Source of the DNA: Trichopria drosophilae
Taxonomy: Eukaryota > Arthropoda > Insecta > Hymenoptera > Diapriidae
Length of the DNA: 64,000 nucleotides
Direction: 5' to 3'
NCBI GenBank assembly: GCA_030407085.1
Contig: CM059585.1
Location: forward strand, 99,666,501-99,730,500
A program made the position numbers and the translations under genes. Positions within the stretch are counted from its first letter, which is position 1. Every line of letters begins with the position of its first letter. The notes under the pieces were generated by a model, which ran no database searches, was not told the DNA's origin, and worked only from the letters and a program-made list of their open reading frames with translations. Positions 22,746 to 34,851 of the stretch are shown piece after piece.

Positions 22746-23683
22746 TAAAGAAAAATGTATGCTTCAAAGGGTTTAGCAACGATTCCCTTCAGTCATTTTA
22801 TATACTTAGTCACTATCAATAAATAAACGTAATATTTACATTTGCAAACTTCTTGACAAAATACACCAAAATCAAATTTTAAATACTTGACAACTTAAAA
22901 ACAATGAATTGAAAACCATGCTAGTAAGTCTTGTACTCGTATTACTTTTTGGTCATAAATATTAGTGTATAAAAAATGTTTTGGTTAAATTTAAAAGATG
23001 AATGTGTCAATTCCACAGACCATTTTAGTAACTTCTTAAACAGAAGGAATGTTTTGTGCACTAGGGGTATCGATGACAGTAAATTACCAAATGTATATCG
23101 GATATTCTTTACCTACACTGAGAAAATCCGATTTTGAAAGTTTAACATTATTTACGTAGCACTTCGAAAATAACATACATAAAACAAAGAAGTAATGTGA
23201 TCAAAACAAAAGAAAACTTTGTCCTTCAGCACAAAAAGAAACCATTCCTACAGTAAAGTTACAAATTTTATAATTTAAGAGTAGTAGAATTAACTTGTAA
23301 AGGTGGAGAACATCCCAAATTTATTTAAAAATTGAAAATGAAAAAATTTCGAATTGGGGTATCTTGAAAGCCTCCAAAAATTATTAAGCTGGCGAACACC
23401 CGATTTTTTGTTTACGCCATATACGGTTATACATTCCCGTAGATGAGCAGTAGACCAAAAATAGCTATTTTTCGTGCTGAACCACTACGAAATTACCATT
23501 TGTACAAGACAGGTACGCTGATAGGAATATGGAGTTCCTGCTTGTAATATTGGCCAATTTTCATTGGCTAATTAGAGCTCCCCTCCTCTTCTGAAGCACA
23601 ACACTTCACCTTCTATTCCTTACACCTGAGGTGTTAATGGGTTAAGGTGGTCCTAATATTTTAAAGAACTGTTAATAATCTCC
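22746..23683. other. AT-rich spacer
   Basis: No gene. A lone TACACTGAGAAAATCC at about 23112-23127 matches the outer end of the CACTGAG MITEs, but I found no partner end. Confidence 0.4.
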
Positions 23684-24140
23684 TTTTTGATACACGTGTC
23701 TGTAAAGTAGACATATTACGGACTCCTTCTAGTCCATAAAGTGTGATTTTAAGCACTGATCTCCACTCTTTAAGGACTAAAAACAGTCGGTAAAGTACGT
23801 ACTTTGCGAACAATGTATCAAAAAATAGTATTCACCACTCGATCCGTAAAATTGAACTTTACCTAGGACCGAAAAGTACTATTTGTTCTCTTTGAGTTTA
23901 TACTAATTAAAAAACCTTTTTATCGGTGAATCCAAAAAAAATAGTGCATTATGTGCCAAGAGCACAATTATCGATTTTCGGCGATTGTAAAGTTTGTCGC
24001 CCGAGCGAAGTTAGGGTGGCAATCACACTCGTCGGTGATCGATATTTCGCCCGTGACCAATAATGTGTTGATCCGATTTGATCCGATTGTCGTAGGACTC
24101 GATAATTCGCGGCCGAAGGTTTCGCCCTAGGCCGAAAAAT
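23684..24140. repeat. Quasi-palindrome cluster
   Basis: TTTTTGATACA (about 23685) and TGTATCAAAAA (about 23814) form an outer inverted pair. Symmetric units include GTAAAGTAGACATATTACGG, GTAAAGTACGTACTTTGCG and CGTAAAATTGAACTTTACC. Next to them is AAGTTTGTCGCCCGAGCGAA (about 23989), which recurs word for word at about 39933 in another cluster. Then come GCGGCCGAA, TAGGCCGAAA and TACGGCCGG palindromic words up to 24140. GC and CpG are above the flanks. Confidence 0.5.
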
Positions 24141-24329
24141 CGAGTTTTACGGCCGGAGGATCAAAAAGAATAATTTCATTTATAGTTTCATCCTAACGGA
24201 TTTACTCCAACCTACCTGCCCTCCTTAGGCATTAAATGTTTTTTTCTCATTTAGTATGATTCAAGAACACGCTCATCGCGTATTCCACTCATGTTTCGTT
24301 TCAACCGAGTAAATTATTTCATTAAGTTT

Positions 24330-25090
24330 TCCCTTAGGCGTATTTTCCCTGGTTTTCGTCCGATTCATTTTTCGACCTCCCCGGCATGTCGTGTTCCTCT
24401 TTTTTGTTACGGCGCCTGTCGTTTCTGACGTCGACGTTTTATTATACTTCAGGTAAATACATTTAATGTATCGAAGAAGACTTTAGAGCAAATAATGTTT
24501 CGCATCACGCGACGGGGTTACGAACTGCATTTGTCGCGCTCCGTTTTCCGTATAACGATTATCTCATTTCAACATACTTTTTCTCGTCGCGAAAGCCGTC
24601 TTTCTTCAGATTCCACCGTTAAATACGATAATAACAAGCCGCGGTGGAGAGAGATCGGCGCAATATTATATTTTTTAAAATCTCGATCGTCACGCGAGCG
24701 GCCGCGGATTCGTCCATTAGACGTCCGATTGTTCTCGCACGTGTTCGCTTCAATTTCAAATTACATGCATTTTCTGGGACGATTCGGTTGTTACCAGAGT
24801 GCGTCTGCGACCGTGCTGCCATGTTACAGGCAAATATCACTGATAGAATGTAGGCCAATTCCGAACGTTTTCTACCTCGTGTGAGACTTTTTCGGTTAAT
24901 TATTTATTTTAATTCCGTTTGTGTACCACTGGTACTTCCGTCGAGTGCTTTTATCTACGTTTTTACATTTGTGACGAGCTTGTATTTATTTGATTTAACT
25001 CCACTGAACCGAATTTCCAAAATTCCACAGCGTTGAAACGCTCGAAACAAAAGTTATTGAATTTCACGAAGTGCCTCGAAGTAAGTTTTA
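24330..25090. promoter_or_regulatory. CpG-rich block, function unknown
   Basis: GC-richer than its surroundings, with CpG words such as CGTCGCGAAAGCC and GCGAGCGGCCGCGG. A donor-like CTTCAG|GTAAATAC occurs near 24452. Overlapping ORFs on both strands (24495-24884, 24619-24858) contain no domain I recognise and probably reflect low stop density. It could be an enhancer, alternative promoter or untranslated exon. Confidence 0.3.
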
Positions 25091-25328
25091 ATTAAATTTT
25101 AAACGACATTTGATACCGTACAGAATATTACGTTACTGGCTGATGCAATCCATTATCTTCGAGTACTGGCATTTCTCAATTTCATCAATTTCATAAAATC
25201 CTGGTCTTAAATGTCCACATTTTTCAATTAAATTTACAGAATTTTCAAATTTCGAACTTATTATTTATAATAAAAACTCGTGATATTAGGTTTTTGTTTT
25301 AGTAATCTCTTACTTCGCAAAGTTGCTA

Positions 25329-26098
25329 ACACAGGCCGACAAAATTTGAGAAAATTGCAGAACCAAGAACCAGAACATATTTTCCGCGCTGAAATCGAAT
25401 CCGACCTCAGAATAGCCCCTATACGTCAGGTTTTTTAGATATTTTAACCTAAAAGTGCAAAAAGTATGTTTTTTGGATACGTTTGAGGTGCTGTAACTTC
25501 AACACAGATTTCTTTTCAAACCGATCGTCACGATATCTCAAAGTACAGTTTTCGCCCTTCAAAATCCATTTTTAAACTTAGAAAAATCTTTATTGGTTAC
25601 TGAGATATCGACAGTTGAATTTTCTTCAAATGTTGAAGCGAATTAGGTCGATTTTTACAAAGGCTGACAGCCACATTGAATCTGACATTTTGTATTTTAT
25701 TATTCTGACTTTAAATTCCTACTCAGCAACACCGAACATCTTAAGAGCCATTCGAAATTTAGGTCTTTGTAGTTAATTTCTTTCCATTTTTGAAGCTTTA
25801 TCTTATTCTGCAACTTCAACAGACGATAACTCAGTGACAAATAAAGATTTTTCTAAATTTAAAAACGGATTTTGAAGGGCAAAAACAGTAATTTGAGGTA
25901 TCGTGACGATCGTTTTGAAAAAAAAAAATCTGTCTTCAAGTTACAAAAAAACATACTTTTTCCACTTTCAGGTTAAAATATCTCAAAAACCTGACTTATA
26001 GGGACTATTCTAAGAGGTCAGATTCGAATTTAGCGCATCAAATACTTTCGGAAAAGTATATGTTCTGGTTCTTGGTTCTAAAATTTATCGGCCTGTGT
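25329..26098. mobile_element. Foldback element, family D, complete copy
   Basis: About 770 bp. The ends read ACACAGGCCGACAAAATTT and, inverted, ATCGGCCTGTGT. Arms of roughly 290 bp (25329-25625 and about 25807-26098) correspond through ACCAAGAACCAGAACATAT, GACCTCAGAATAGCCCCTAT, TTTTAACCTAAAAGTGCAAA, CGATCGTCACGATA and CAAAATCCATTTTTAAACTT. The centre is unique, with AAATTTAGGTCTTTGTAG. No ORF of note. A partial second copy is at 55385-55749. Confidence 0.8.
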
Positions 26099-27136
26099 AA
26101 TTAGAGGAAGATTCGCTCAACAATCCAAGTCAATTTTACCGGTTACGAGAAAACGACGTGAGGAGCGCCACATACCGGAGAGATAACTAACTGTTCCCTT
26201 TTTTTCGTATCCATAATAAGTTGTTTGGACCAATACGTCTCATATCTTTTCAATCGATTTCACTTACGTGTTTGATTATTTATTGACGTCATCGCAGATA
26301 AATTTTATTTAATCCAGACGTGGTATTTGTATGATGAAAATTGTATGTTTACACTGCAATGTTGATGTAATATACACACGGAATAGTGTATGTCGTTTCG
26401 TTTTGATCACCAGCTGACGAAAGGCGCAGCTTCCCAGATACCACCTGCTGTGAACGCGATATTCAGGGCCGTCGCCTTTCCCGCATTGTGCGTATATGAA
26501 CACCTCGAATCTCCCGTTATTCACGTGGCTTGATTTTTACGGTTTGTTGCCTGAACCTCGAGTTCCTTTCAACGACCTGACTCGTCCTTCATTGTTTTCT
26601 CCTAAATTAAACAGTTTGTTTTTACTTTAAGTGCTTCTTAAAATCATATCACGGCATCATAACAATAAATACACTTTACACGGTACCATTAAAATCAAAG
26701 TTGCCAAATTAATGGCACGAAGATTTAGTAAATTGTTGATTTTATATAGGCATTTTCTGTTATTCAAATACCTTTTTTCACGTTTTGGTAAGTTACTAAT
26801 TAAATTTAAGTAATGTACAGGAATAGTACTCCAAATATCAGGTAGCCCTCACAACGGTCGTGATTGACAATAAACAAACAATGTTTTGAAATGTTAGTTT
26901 CTTTCAAGAGTCCCAGGTGGCGCGAAAACCTAAATATAAAGATGACCGGTGTTTACTTGCGCTGTGGAAGTGTTTGGCAGCAGGTGTCTACTTTGATCAT
27001 GTCAATGGATTTATTTTTTATTTTTGTATTGTTCTCGATTCACCGCTATTGTTCATGGATTCATCAACACACTACAATTTCGAAAAAGTCGAGTTGTTGA
27101 GAATAAATAAACACAACATCAGTATTGTAACACCCT
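26099..27136. other. Spacer, moderate GC in the middle
   Basis: No gene supported. The segment 26400-26580 is somewhat GC-richer. ORFs at 26309-26524, 26864-27100 and 26917-27147 lack recognisable domains. Confidence 0.35.
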
Positions 27137-27525
27137 ACAATATGTGATCTGTATAACGAAAAACAAGCCTTGGAACATTTATTAACAGCATGAAAGAAAT
27201 ACACCAGGGAAAGACAAATCCATAGAATACCAAGTGACGTCAAAGACGCCATCCAAACAAAGGCATTACGCAAACGCACCTTGCAATATCTACAGGAAAT
27301 AAAACTATATGACAGAATATAACCCCAATTGAAGAGGAAGGTGCAGAAGGACCACTACAGAAGACAGAAGGAAGTACAATGTGTGAATATATTCTCATAG
27401 TAAAAACAAAAATGAAATGACACGATAAATAACGTGTGTAATGTACATATTACTTATATGTATACTATGTTAAACGCGGTCGCTGACGACTGAATGGTTG
27501 ATGCGACCTAAAATAAAGAAAACAA
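27137..27525 (+). mobile_element. Decayed 3' end of a LINE retrotransposon
   Basis: 27137-27322 reads TICDLYNEKQALEHLLTA, a stop, then KKYTRERQIHRIPSDVKDAI and ALRKRTLQYLQEIKLYDRI before TAA. The order C-x2-Y....ALEHLL..[C]..YTRER matches the cysteine/histidine motif near the C terminus of LINE ORF2 proteins (Jockey/R1/I type: C..C....T.EHLL..C..Y...R). The stop (TGA, 27191-27193) replaces the expected cysteine, so the copy is dead. A 3' UTR of about 200 bp ends in AATAAAGAAAACAAAAA (about 27513-27529), a tail-like end. Nothing upstream of 27137 is recognisable as reverse transcriptase, fitting a strongly 5'-truncated insertion. The clade is not resolved. Confidence 0.65.
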
Positions 27526-30500
27526 AAATATCAGTGCGGCAAACAAGATCATTGCACTGTTGAACTCTTTGGGCAACATGTTTCCAAGAAGAGAATAGGG
27601 GCTAATGTTCGCAAAAATATTGAGGTTAAACAAGAGTTCGTTCCTTATAATCGTTGGTTTCACAGTCTCCAGTTGAGAAGACAAAATTACTTGAAGGGTT
27701 AATAAGCTAATGAACACAGAAATATGCTCTAATAAAGAGCAGCGGGGGTTTAAAAAACGATATCTGCAATGGGGATCGTAGTAATGGCGGGGGTCATACC
27801 GGTACATTTTGAGATAACATGTCAATATGAGGTAAGGAAGAAAGTAAAATTTAAACTGGCTATGATTCCAGGATTATATCAATCTTGGTTGCAAGACAAA
27901 AAAACTGAACATCGAATACTTCTGCACCTATTAGAAACTTTGTAGTCTAGGTGTAACTAGACAGTGCAAGGTACATGTCTGAAATCGAAGTGCATTTGTT
28001 AACTACTGATTTAAAACGGTCCCAAGCATTATGTGAACCCTTTATGAGTAATCTAATCTATTGTCAAAGATAATTTTATTAACTTTTGAGGACTATTTTT
28101 TAGTCTAGTTTTTAATAATACATAATACGTAGATATCCTGAGGGATCATTAACAAGTAAAGATACAAAGCTAGTAATTACTTAAAGGCGAGTTATATGTT
28201 AATACACAAGTTAATAATATTTTTTTAAATATTAAATAACGTTTGCAACGACAATAATTAACTGAAAGAAAATTGTCAATACATAATCATTATATACCCA
28301 GATTTCTTATTTAAGGCGTCTTATAGACATCTAAAAATCGACGTTTCTTAAAAGTTTTTTGTGAACAGTATGTACTAAAACATAATTTTTAAAACATCTT
28401 AAATAACTCTTCAAAGCGCGGTCTGGTACTTTAATGAAGTTATTATCGTATTAGTAATATGGTTTTCAGAAATGTTTATATTTTGTGTTAAGTTTGCATT
28501 GACAATAATATTTATTTTGTTAACTTAATACGTAGTAAAATATACGATGGTTACTATTGAATTGTTAAAAGAATAACAAGTCTTCCACTTTTAATGTTTT
28601 CTGAAACTCGTTATTATCGATTCATCGATATTCAAAGAAGAAGAGAAATTATTTACTATTTCACTCTATAAATATCTCAGTATCGCGAGCATTTTAGTTC
28701 CGCAAGTAGAAAAAAGTTGAGCTAACTCAATATTACAATCGAATATATATTCGAAGAATATAATTTGTCGCGAGAAAAACATCTAATTATTGGAATATAT
28801 TTGCCTTTTTAATTTTGTTTACAAACAAATAGCATTGCCTCTGCTACGACTTAATTTAAAATTTCTCGACCGCATGTACTGTCTCAATCTAGTAGACAGT
28901 CAGTAGATGAACAAGATGGCGCCCAGGCACCTTATGCCCTTACTCCCTGTTAATCCATTACCCTCACTTCCTACACATTCTACCCCTTCTCCTCAATGCT
29001 CCCCCACACAAACCGCTCAATACTTAATTAATAAGTAATACAATAAACCATTAGTCCTTCAAAATATGAACAATTTCCTAATTACTTGCAAATAATAGAA
29101 ACCACATACTTACATGTAGCTGAAGTTCCGAAACAGACCAAACCAACAATATAAGACCTAATACTTTTTTGAAAATTCAAAGAGAAACACAAAAAACAAC
29201 ATTATTTTTAAAATATTTATAATTTCATCATAAAATTTGAATTTTATATTGCCACATTATAACGAGACATCATGGCGTAGGTCACATTTATAACGGGAAA
29301 ATAACGTTAATATTAAAGTATAGAATTCCATTCGAATAAGGAAAAATCAGAAATAAAACCGGTAGTAAACAAAAACGTAACATAGTAATGGCGGCTATCA
29401 AAGGTGATGAATTTTAATTGCTCCTGCCAGAGTTTTTAGGTTAAGGAACGACTCGTAAATCCGCTATAAACGTCAAAAGCTTGAATTTAGCATACACTGG
29501 AGAAAAAGCATCATTGAATTTCATTATACTACGAAAAAATTGTTTGAGATCAGATTATATTTGCCGTTTCGGATATCCGTTAATTAATTTTTTTGATAAT
29601 ATATCGGTTTATGCGATGGAATTACAGCATTGCACATCTGTAGCATGTTTCAAGCTGTCACACGATTAATATGATCTGTGGCTACGCAACGAGTAAGGTC
29701 AGTGATTTACTACAAGATTATAATTTTTATGTAACGTTGAAACAATTAGAGAGAAGAGATTTATCAATTATCCGTGTCGCGTTGCAGATATCGGGCGTTC
29801 ACCTATTTGTTTATGAGCAGAAGTCCTTGTCCGAGCTTCCACTTATGTTTCGCTTTAGTTAACACGAAATGATTATCGCAAAATTCATATTGATTGGTTT
29901 TCTTATTTATACTCTCCACGCTTAATGCGCACTTGTTCGGTTTCAAAATAAACCAAACTAGCTGTTTTACGAGAAATCTGCACTTTTTCTGACGTATTTA
30001 CGCTGGAACTGCTGTCGAATGAAATAAATTAAACGGAAGTCGATAAAATAAAATATGACCACGGTATAAACATTTTCGAGGAGAAAACATTCTGCTTATT
30101 TCGTTTGTTAACTTTATTATTTTTCGAAGTTAATTATTTTTCAACTCTGACGTCAATAGGAATTCGGAAAAACACACATTTTTAAGCCACTTTGTGCTAA
30201 AAATATGACGTAGTCACGGATATAAACATCTAGAGCATTGGCATGCGCTGTAATCGAAGACGTAGTGAAAGTAATTTACGCCTTCTTCTTCGCTGAAATG
30301 AATGTTCTTTTCCTTTGTGAGGAAAATACAGAACTATGCGTTTTCTTTCGTCCAATTCCATAGATTTCAAAGAGTCTTGCTCTCAGCATATTGGACGCGC
30401 AGGCTAATGATCCTGATATTACTTTTGTTTACGTTTATTTGTGTTTTTTCATCTCAAATTAAGAATTGAAACGAGATGAATCTCTTTCATTACTGTAATA

Positions 30501-30984
30501 AATCTCACAAGTTCTTAATTTCTATTTCTTTACAATTTTTAATTATGAATAAAAGTTTGGTGTAAAAAGTTTGGCATTTTAAAGTTAATTGCCGCCCCCT
30601 CCCCCTTCTGTAACAGTATATCACTGAACTACTACCTACATGAGTAATTCTACAGAACTTTTCACTGTTCAAAATCATCAAAAATTATTTTAGTGGCACA
30701 CTAATGGGACATATTTTTTGGTTTTTACAGCACTTCAAGAGTAAGAAACAGTTGGCGTAACTCGTTTTTCAATAAAGTTGTATAAAGTCGAATAAAGTCA
30801 AAGTTGAAACTAAACAATAGCATAATGGTAGATACATGTGTACTTATATTGTATATCTTATAGTTTTTATATTTAAAGATAAGGTACTTATTACGAGAAA
30901 TACAGTTTTTTTACTCATTATTTATTATCGCTAATAAAAATATTTTAGAATTAAATTATTCCCATTTTTATTACGGGAGTCTAA
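27526..30984. other. Long AT-rich spacer
   Basis: No supported gene. A 105-codon minus-strand ORF (27508-27825) overlaps the LINE tail and has no domain I recognise. 28905-29020 is C-rich on the plus strand (ACTTCCTACACATTCTACCC). ORFs at 29481-29669 and 29671-29862 are undistinguished. Confidence 0.4.
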
Positions 30985-31100
30985 AAACATCAGCCGAAAA
31001 GGTAGCAATCTTTGTTTAAAAACTTAAATTAAAAATGATTGAATAGTTTTTTTAGCATTCGGGCTTCATAAAGGCAATTCTAACCTCTTTATACGAGCTA
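30985..31100 (+). repeat. Family E foldback, one-arm fragment
   Basis: Contains GCCGAAAAGGTAGCAAT, AAATTAAAAATGATTGAATA, then TTCGGGCTTCATAAAGGCAA and TTCTAACCT, the same order as the arms at 2780, 4925 and 41123. No opposite arm was found close by. Confidence 0.5.
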
Positions 31101-31189
31101 CTAAAAAATATTTAATTATTATGAGCTCATATAAAGTGGTTAGCAACTAGAACTACTTCTTTCTATGTGTACGAAACTCGTAATTTGTA

Positions 31190-31430
31190 CAGTAGGCCCC
31201 GCCCTAAGTTATACCTCCCAACGTTATATGTCTATCCAAAGTTATATCCCTCTCTTCCTCTCCTTCCCCCACCACATTGTTTCGCTGAGCGACACTCATC
31301 GCACGCATAAGCACTCATTGCACGGATATAAACAGAGTTACGAATGTGGGGATAGTGAGGGGCTATAACTTTGGAGACACTTCCGCCATTTTGAAAGAAC
31401 CGACGGTATAACTTAGGATGGGGGCTACTG
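31190..31430. mobile_element. MITE family B, intact copy
   Basis: 241 bp flanked by TA on both sides (31188-31189 and 31431-31432). The left end CAGTAGGCCCCGCCCTAAG, TTATACC pairs with the right end, whose reverse complement reads CAGTAGCCCCCATCCTAAG, TTATACC. GTTATAT-type words repeat inside. CAGTAG ends plus TA flanks fit pogo-like Tc1/mariner non-autonomous elements. The reading frames across it are by-products. Confidence 0.8.
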
Positions 31431-31435
31431 TATGT

Positions 31436-32970
31436 AAATTCGACGGAAGCAAATAACATTGGATTGAGACAAAAGTTTCTTCGAGGAACACTAGGCGGAC
31501 CAATAATCCATGAGTAGAGTATTCTAACGGGGCGCCCTAAATCTTCTTTTTACATTACACACACCCAGAAAATTGTAAAATCACTTACGAAAAAGTGAGG
31601 AAGAAAATGCTCGTGCATTATACGGGAATTTCCGGCAAATCCAAGGAATAACTATACAAAGGAACCATTTTTCTTCCCATTCATAAGAAAATTGGAAAGG
31701 TGACAAAATCCAGGATTTAGTCTGATAATTAATCGATTCGATGGGGAAGAAAATGTGCAATTTCCTTACAAGAAAGGCAGTAATGATCTATGATATTCTA
31801 AAGAGGATCTTTGTTGTTCCGATGACATAAGAAATCCTACTCGTATTCTCTTCGGAGGAGTTCGTGAATTGCCTCTGGAGTGTCAATCCATCCGACCAAA
31901 CAATCGACGGTGCGAATATTTTCCTATTCGCGAAGTGCTCTCAGTTCTTTGTTCGCCATAAATTGGACTTAATTCTCGAATCTTCTCGCGAGTGGGGTAG
32001 GAACTTCCTGTCTTTTTCTCTCTCGCGCGTACTCCTATGATTCCTTTAGGCATCTCTCTCCATCTCGCGGTGCATCATGACCGCCTCTGCACCTCGTTGA
32101 ACTGCGACGTATCCCGGCGATTCTTTAAGCAAATGCTAGCGAAATATGAGCTTGAGGCAACGAGATGGTAGCCGTCCTCGTCTTGCCAGTTTCTTCTCGT
32201 TTTCCGCCATGTTTTCCTTCGCGCATTCAGAGAGCGAAAGATCCCGTCGCTAAAGAAAGCACAACGGGTCCCGTTCTCCATCCTGCACCTTTTGTGTTCA
32301 TATGTTTTTTTTTACCTTTCTGCCGAACGAACTTTCCACTTCTTGCCCGTGCCTTTTGTTGTCGCCGTTCGACTATCTGGCTGATCCCAGTAAGGTCACG
32401 AATGAACCCGAACTTAACCCTGTGCACTTTTGCGTTTAGAACTGTATTCGAGTAGGCTGTTAAATAATTTTTTGAGGTACAATATGGGGTTCTCACCGTG
32501 AAAGAGAAAATTCATTTCCAGTTAGACGAGATCGGTGATGAGTTAACTCTTCCTTCTTCGGTTATTGTAGGTTTGAGGTTACGATCTGTGGGAAATCTCG
32601 CACCACATTGTTGCCACGATACTATTCTCAAATATTTTATGTCGATAGTTTCTTAGTCGTGTTCATTTGAAATCGATAAGTAGTCAGACATTCTGATAAA
32701 TACGACGCTAATGAAACTAATTTGTTAACAAATACTATTTAATTAATAAAACAAAATGAAAATTGGTTTTATGTTTAACATTTGGTTTTTTATATTAAGA
32801 ATTGTACTGGTAAAAATGTAGTTAAGCTATTCTTCGCTAGGTGCGAGCGATGATCTTCGCTACCACAGTTCCCATTATAGAAATAGATTTTCAGTTAGTC
32901 ATAACAGATGTTAAGCAGGAGCTTATGTAACCTGACTAAGCCTTGCGCGTACATCTACACATGGAACTTT
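31436..32970. other. Spacer with a CpG-richer block at 31850-32440
   Basis: 31850-32440 is GC-richer (CTCTCGCGCGTACTCC, CTCGTCTTGCCAG, CCTGCACCTTTTGTG) and carries ORFs on both strands (32075-32281, 32165-32455, 32227-32496) without recognisable domains. It may be regulatory or an untranslated exon. 32837-32915 resembles 18845-18935. Confidence 0.35.
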
Positions 32971-32973
32971 ATA

Positions 32974-33158
32974 CAGTAGAGTCCCATCCCGCAATATTTA
33001 CCAAACGAAGAGGAGCGTCGATTCTCCCACTCCCGTCAATCACGTTATGTTCGTGACGTCACAGCAGGCCCTTCCTGAGGCCCCAGCCCGTAAGGTGGGG
33101 AAAAAAGAGAGTGGCATTAGGTAAATATAACAAGACACAACCGGGCATATATGCTCTT
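32974..33158 (+). mobile_element. MITE family A, right end lost
   Basis: Begins after TA (32972-32973) with CAGTAGAGTCCC. It then carries AATATTTACC, the CTTCTCCCACTC-type word, GTGACGTCACAGCAGGCCC, TTCCTGAGGCCCCAGCCCG and TAAGGTGGGG. It runs through GGTAAATATAAC to about 33158, where similarity stops before the right terminal repeat. Confidence 0.75.
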
Positions 33159-34427
33159 GTTCGGATACCGTGAAGCCATATTGTTCATATACTATAGTTA
33201 ATAATCTTCTTATCTTTTTTGTACTTATTTTTTATTAATAATGAACTAAGGCAGAAAAGTTTAGAATTGAGAATCATATAAGACAATAGTAATTTCGAAG
33301 CTAAACATATTAAGAAATTATAAGAAATGAATATACATACATACATACATTGGTCAGATTTACTTGTCAACTTTATGCCATCTATGGCTAATCGGGCAAG
33401 GCTTAGTCATCATCCCACACATAACGATACAACAAATAAACAACCACAAATACTACACATATTCGATACGGTCGACAATTAGTTGGCGGCCTGTGCCGAA
33501 GCAGGCGCAACGCAAACATTGACTTATTTTCGTTCAAGATAATATTGAATAATATTAATTAATAATGAATATTAATAATTAATAATATTAGGTCAAACTT
33601 CACGTTAAACTTTAGTCCTTAATCCTTTCAACCATTGGTATACAGGCATTTCTAGGTCGCTGATTACAAATCCATTATCGGGTTTTAAAAATAAAAAATG
33701 ACGGATTCAATATGTCGAACAAAATAAGAAATTATGAATAAAAATTTATATACCGCAGTATATCTGGGGGTTTTTGAGGTCGCTGATTAACAACTGATTT
33801 TTACTCAAAATCTTACGTTTTGCAATCGATAAAAAATAAAAATTATCCGCTTATTACGTGGATTTTACGAAGTAAAATTTTTCAATTCAATTTCAATTCA
33901 AAGGAGTCTAATAAAATGCAGCATTTATATTTCATATGTCTATTTTTCGAGCCTCTATCGATTTTGTGACACCTTGTTTCCTAGCAGTACTTCGTGAAAT
34001 AGACGTACTGGAATCAAAGCGGTAAGATAAAAATCCAAACTTGTTAAGATAATATTGAAGTAAACTTCAGGAACTACTTAAACTTGACTATATGTCAGTG
34101 ATTAGTCTCTAAAAATTCAGTAGGGCAGCAGTGAGTCACTTAAATTGAATTAGCAAACGCTTTTATGGAGAATTCCATGTCAAATTGGCAAATTTTTTTG
34201 ACAACATTTTTTATTTTCATTTTACTGCTCTGTTATCGTTAGCACATACAAATGTACTATTTTTATATGTATATACGAGATTATGAAATGTTACAAGACT
34301 TATAGCTTTCTGATAAAAATATTTATTTTAATGAATTTATAAAGGAAAGAAAACCTCATAAAAATTTGAACGCAATTTTTCGACAGGTGGACAGTTCTTT
34401 AAATTTTGAACAAATTCCTGTATTCTA
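33159..34427. other. AT-rich spacer with an (ATAC)n tract and family C units
   Basis: ATACATACATACATACAT lies near 33334-33351. Family C plus units occur at about 33645-33700 (TTTCTAGGTCGCTGATTACA) and about 33770-33795 (GGGGGTTTTTGAGGTCGCTG). A very AT-rich TAATATTAATTAATAATG tract lies near 33549-33566. No gene. Confidence 0.5.
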
Positions 34428-34851
34428 CACTGAGAAAAGTGAATTTTATCAATTACTATCCGTTGGCTTTTAAAAAGTGTATTTTTACAATTACAAAATA
34501 TTATTATAGCCATTAAAAGAAATATTATAACTAGTAAAATCCTCCGTCGTTCAGCATTTGTTTTTGACAGGTTATACGAAACTGTAATAAACTCTCCTAT
34601 TTTAAAAGAATGTTTTATTATGACTAAAAGAAGGCATTTTTAATATTTTAATTTGCTAGATAAATTTCCATAAACAAAAATTGCTTTTAGTTAAAGAGAA
34701 AAGGCTAAAATAAACTGACATATCAGTTAGAATAATATAAAATCTTCGTCTTTTAACAGGTAGTAGAAAGATGGCAATCCCTATGCGTAAAATACTATAT
34801 TTTACGGGGCATAAGAATTCTAATACTGGGTAAAAAACACTTTTCTCAGTG
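34428..34851. mobile_element. MITE, CACTGAG-ended (family F), TA-flanked
   Basis: 424 bp between TA (34426-34427) and TA (34852-34853). The ends are CACTGAGAAAAGTG and its exact complement CACTTTTCTCAGTG, 14 bp each. No coding capacity. A quasi-palindrome unit, GCGTAAAATACTATATTTTA then CGGGGC (34785-34810), lies inside it near the right end. Confidence 0.75.

Noticed and set aside
27508..27825. 105-codon minus-strand ORF next to the LINE tail
   Set aside because: No domain; the plus strand is also open for about 60 codons there; hydrophobic composition is typical of AT-rich chance ORFs.
31165..31459. ORFs on both strands
   Set aside because: Coincide with MITE family B and its flanks.
32075..32496. 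Overlapping ORFs on both strands in a GC-richer block
   Set aside because: No domain, contradictory frames, no consistent splice signals.
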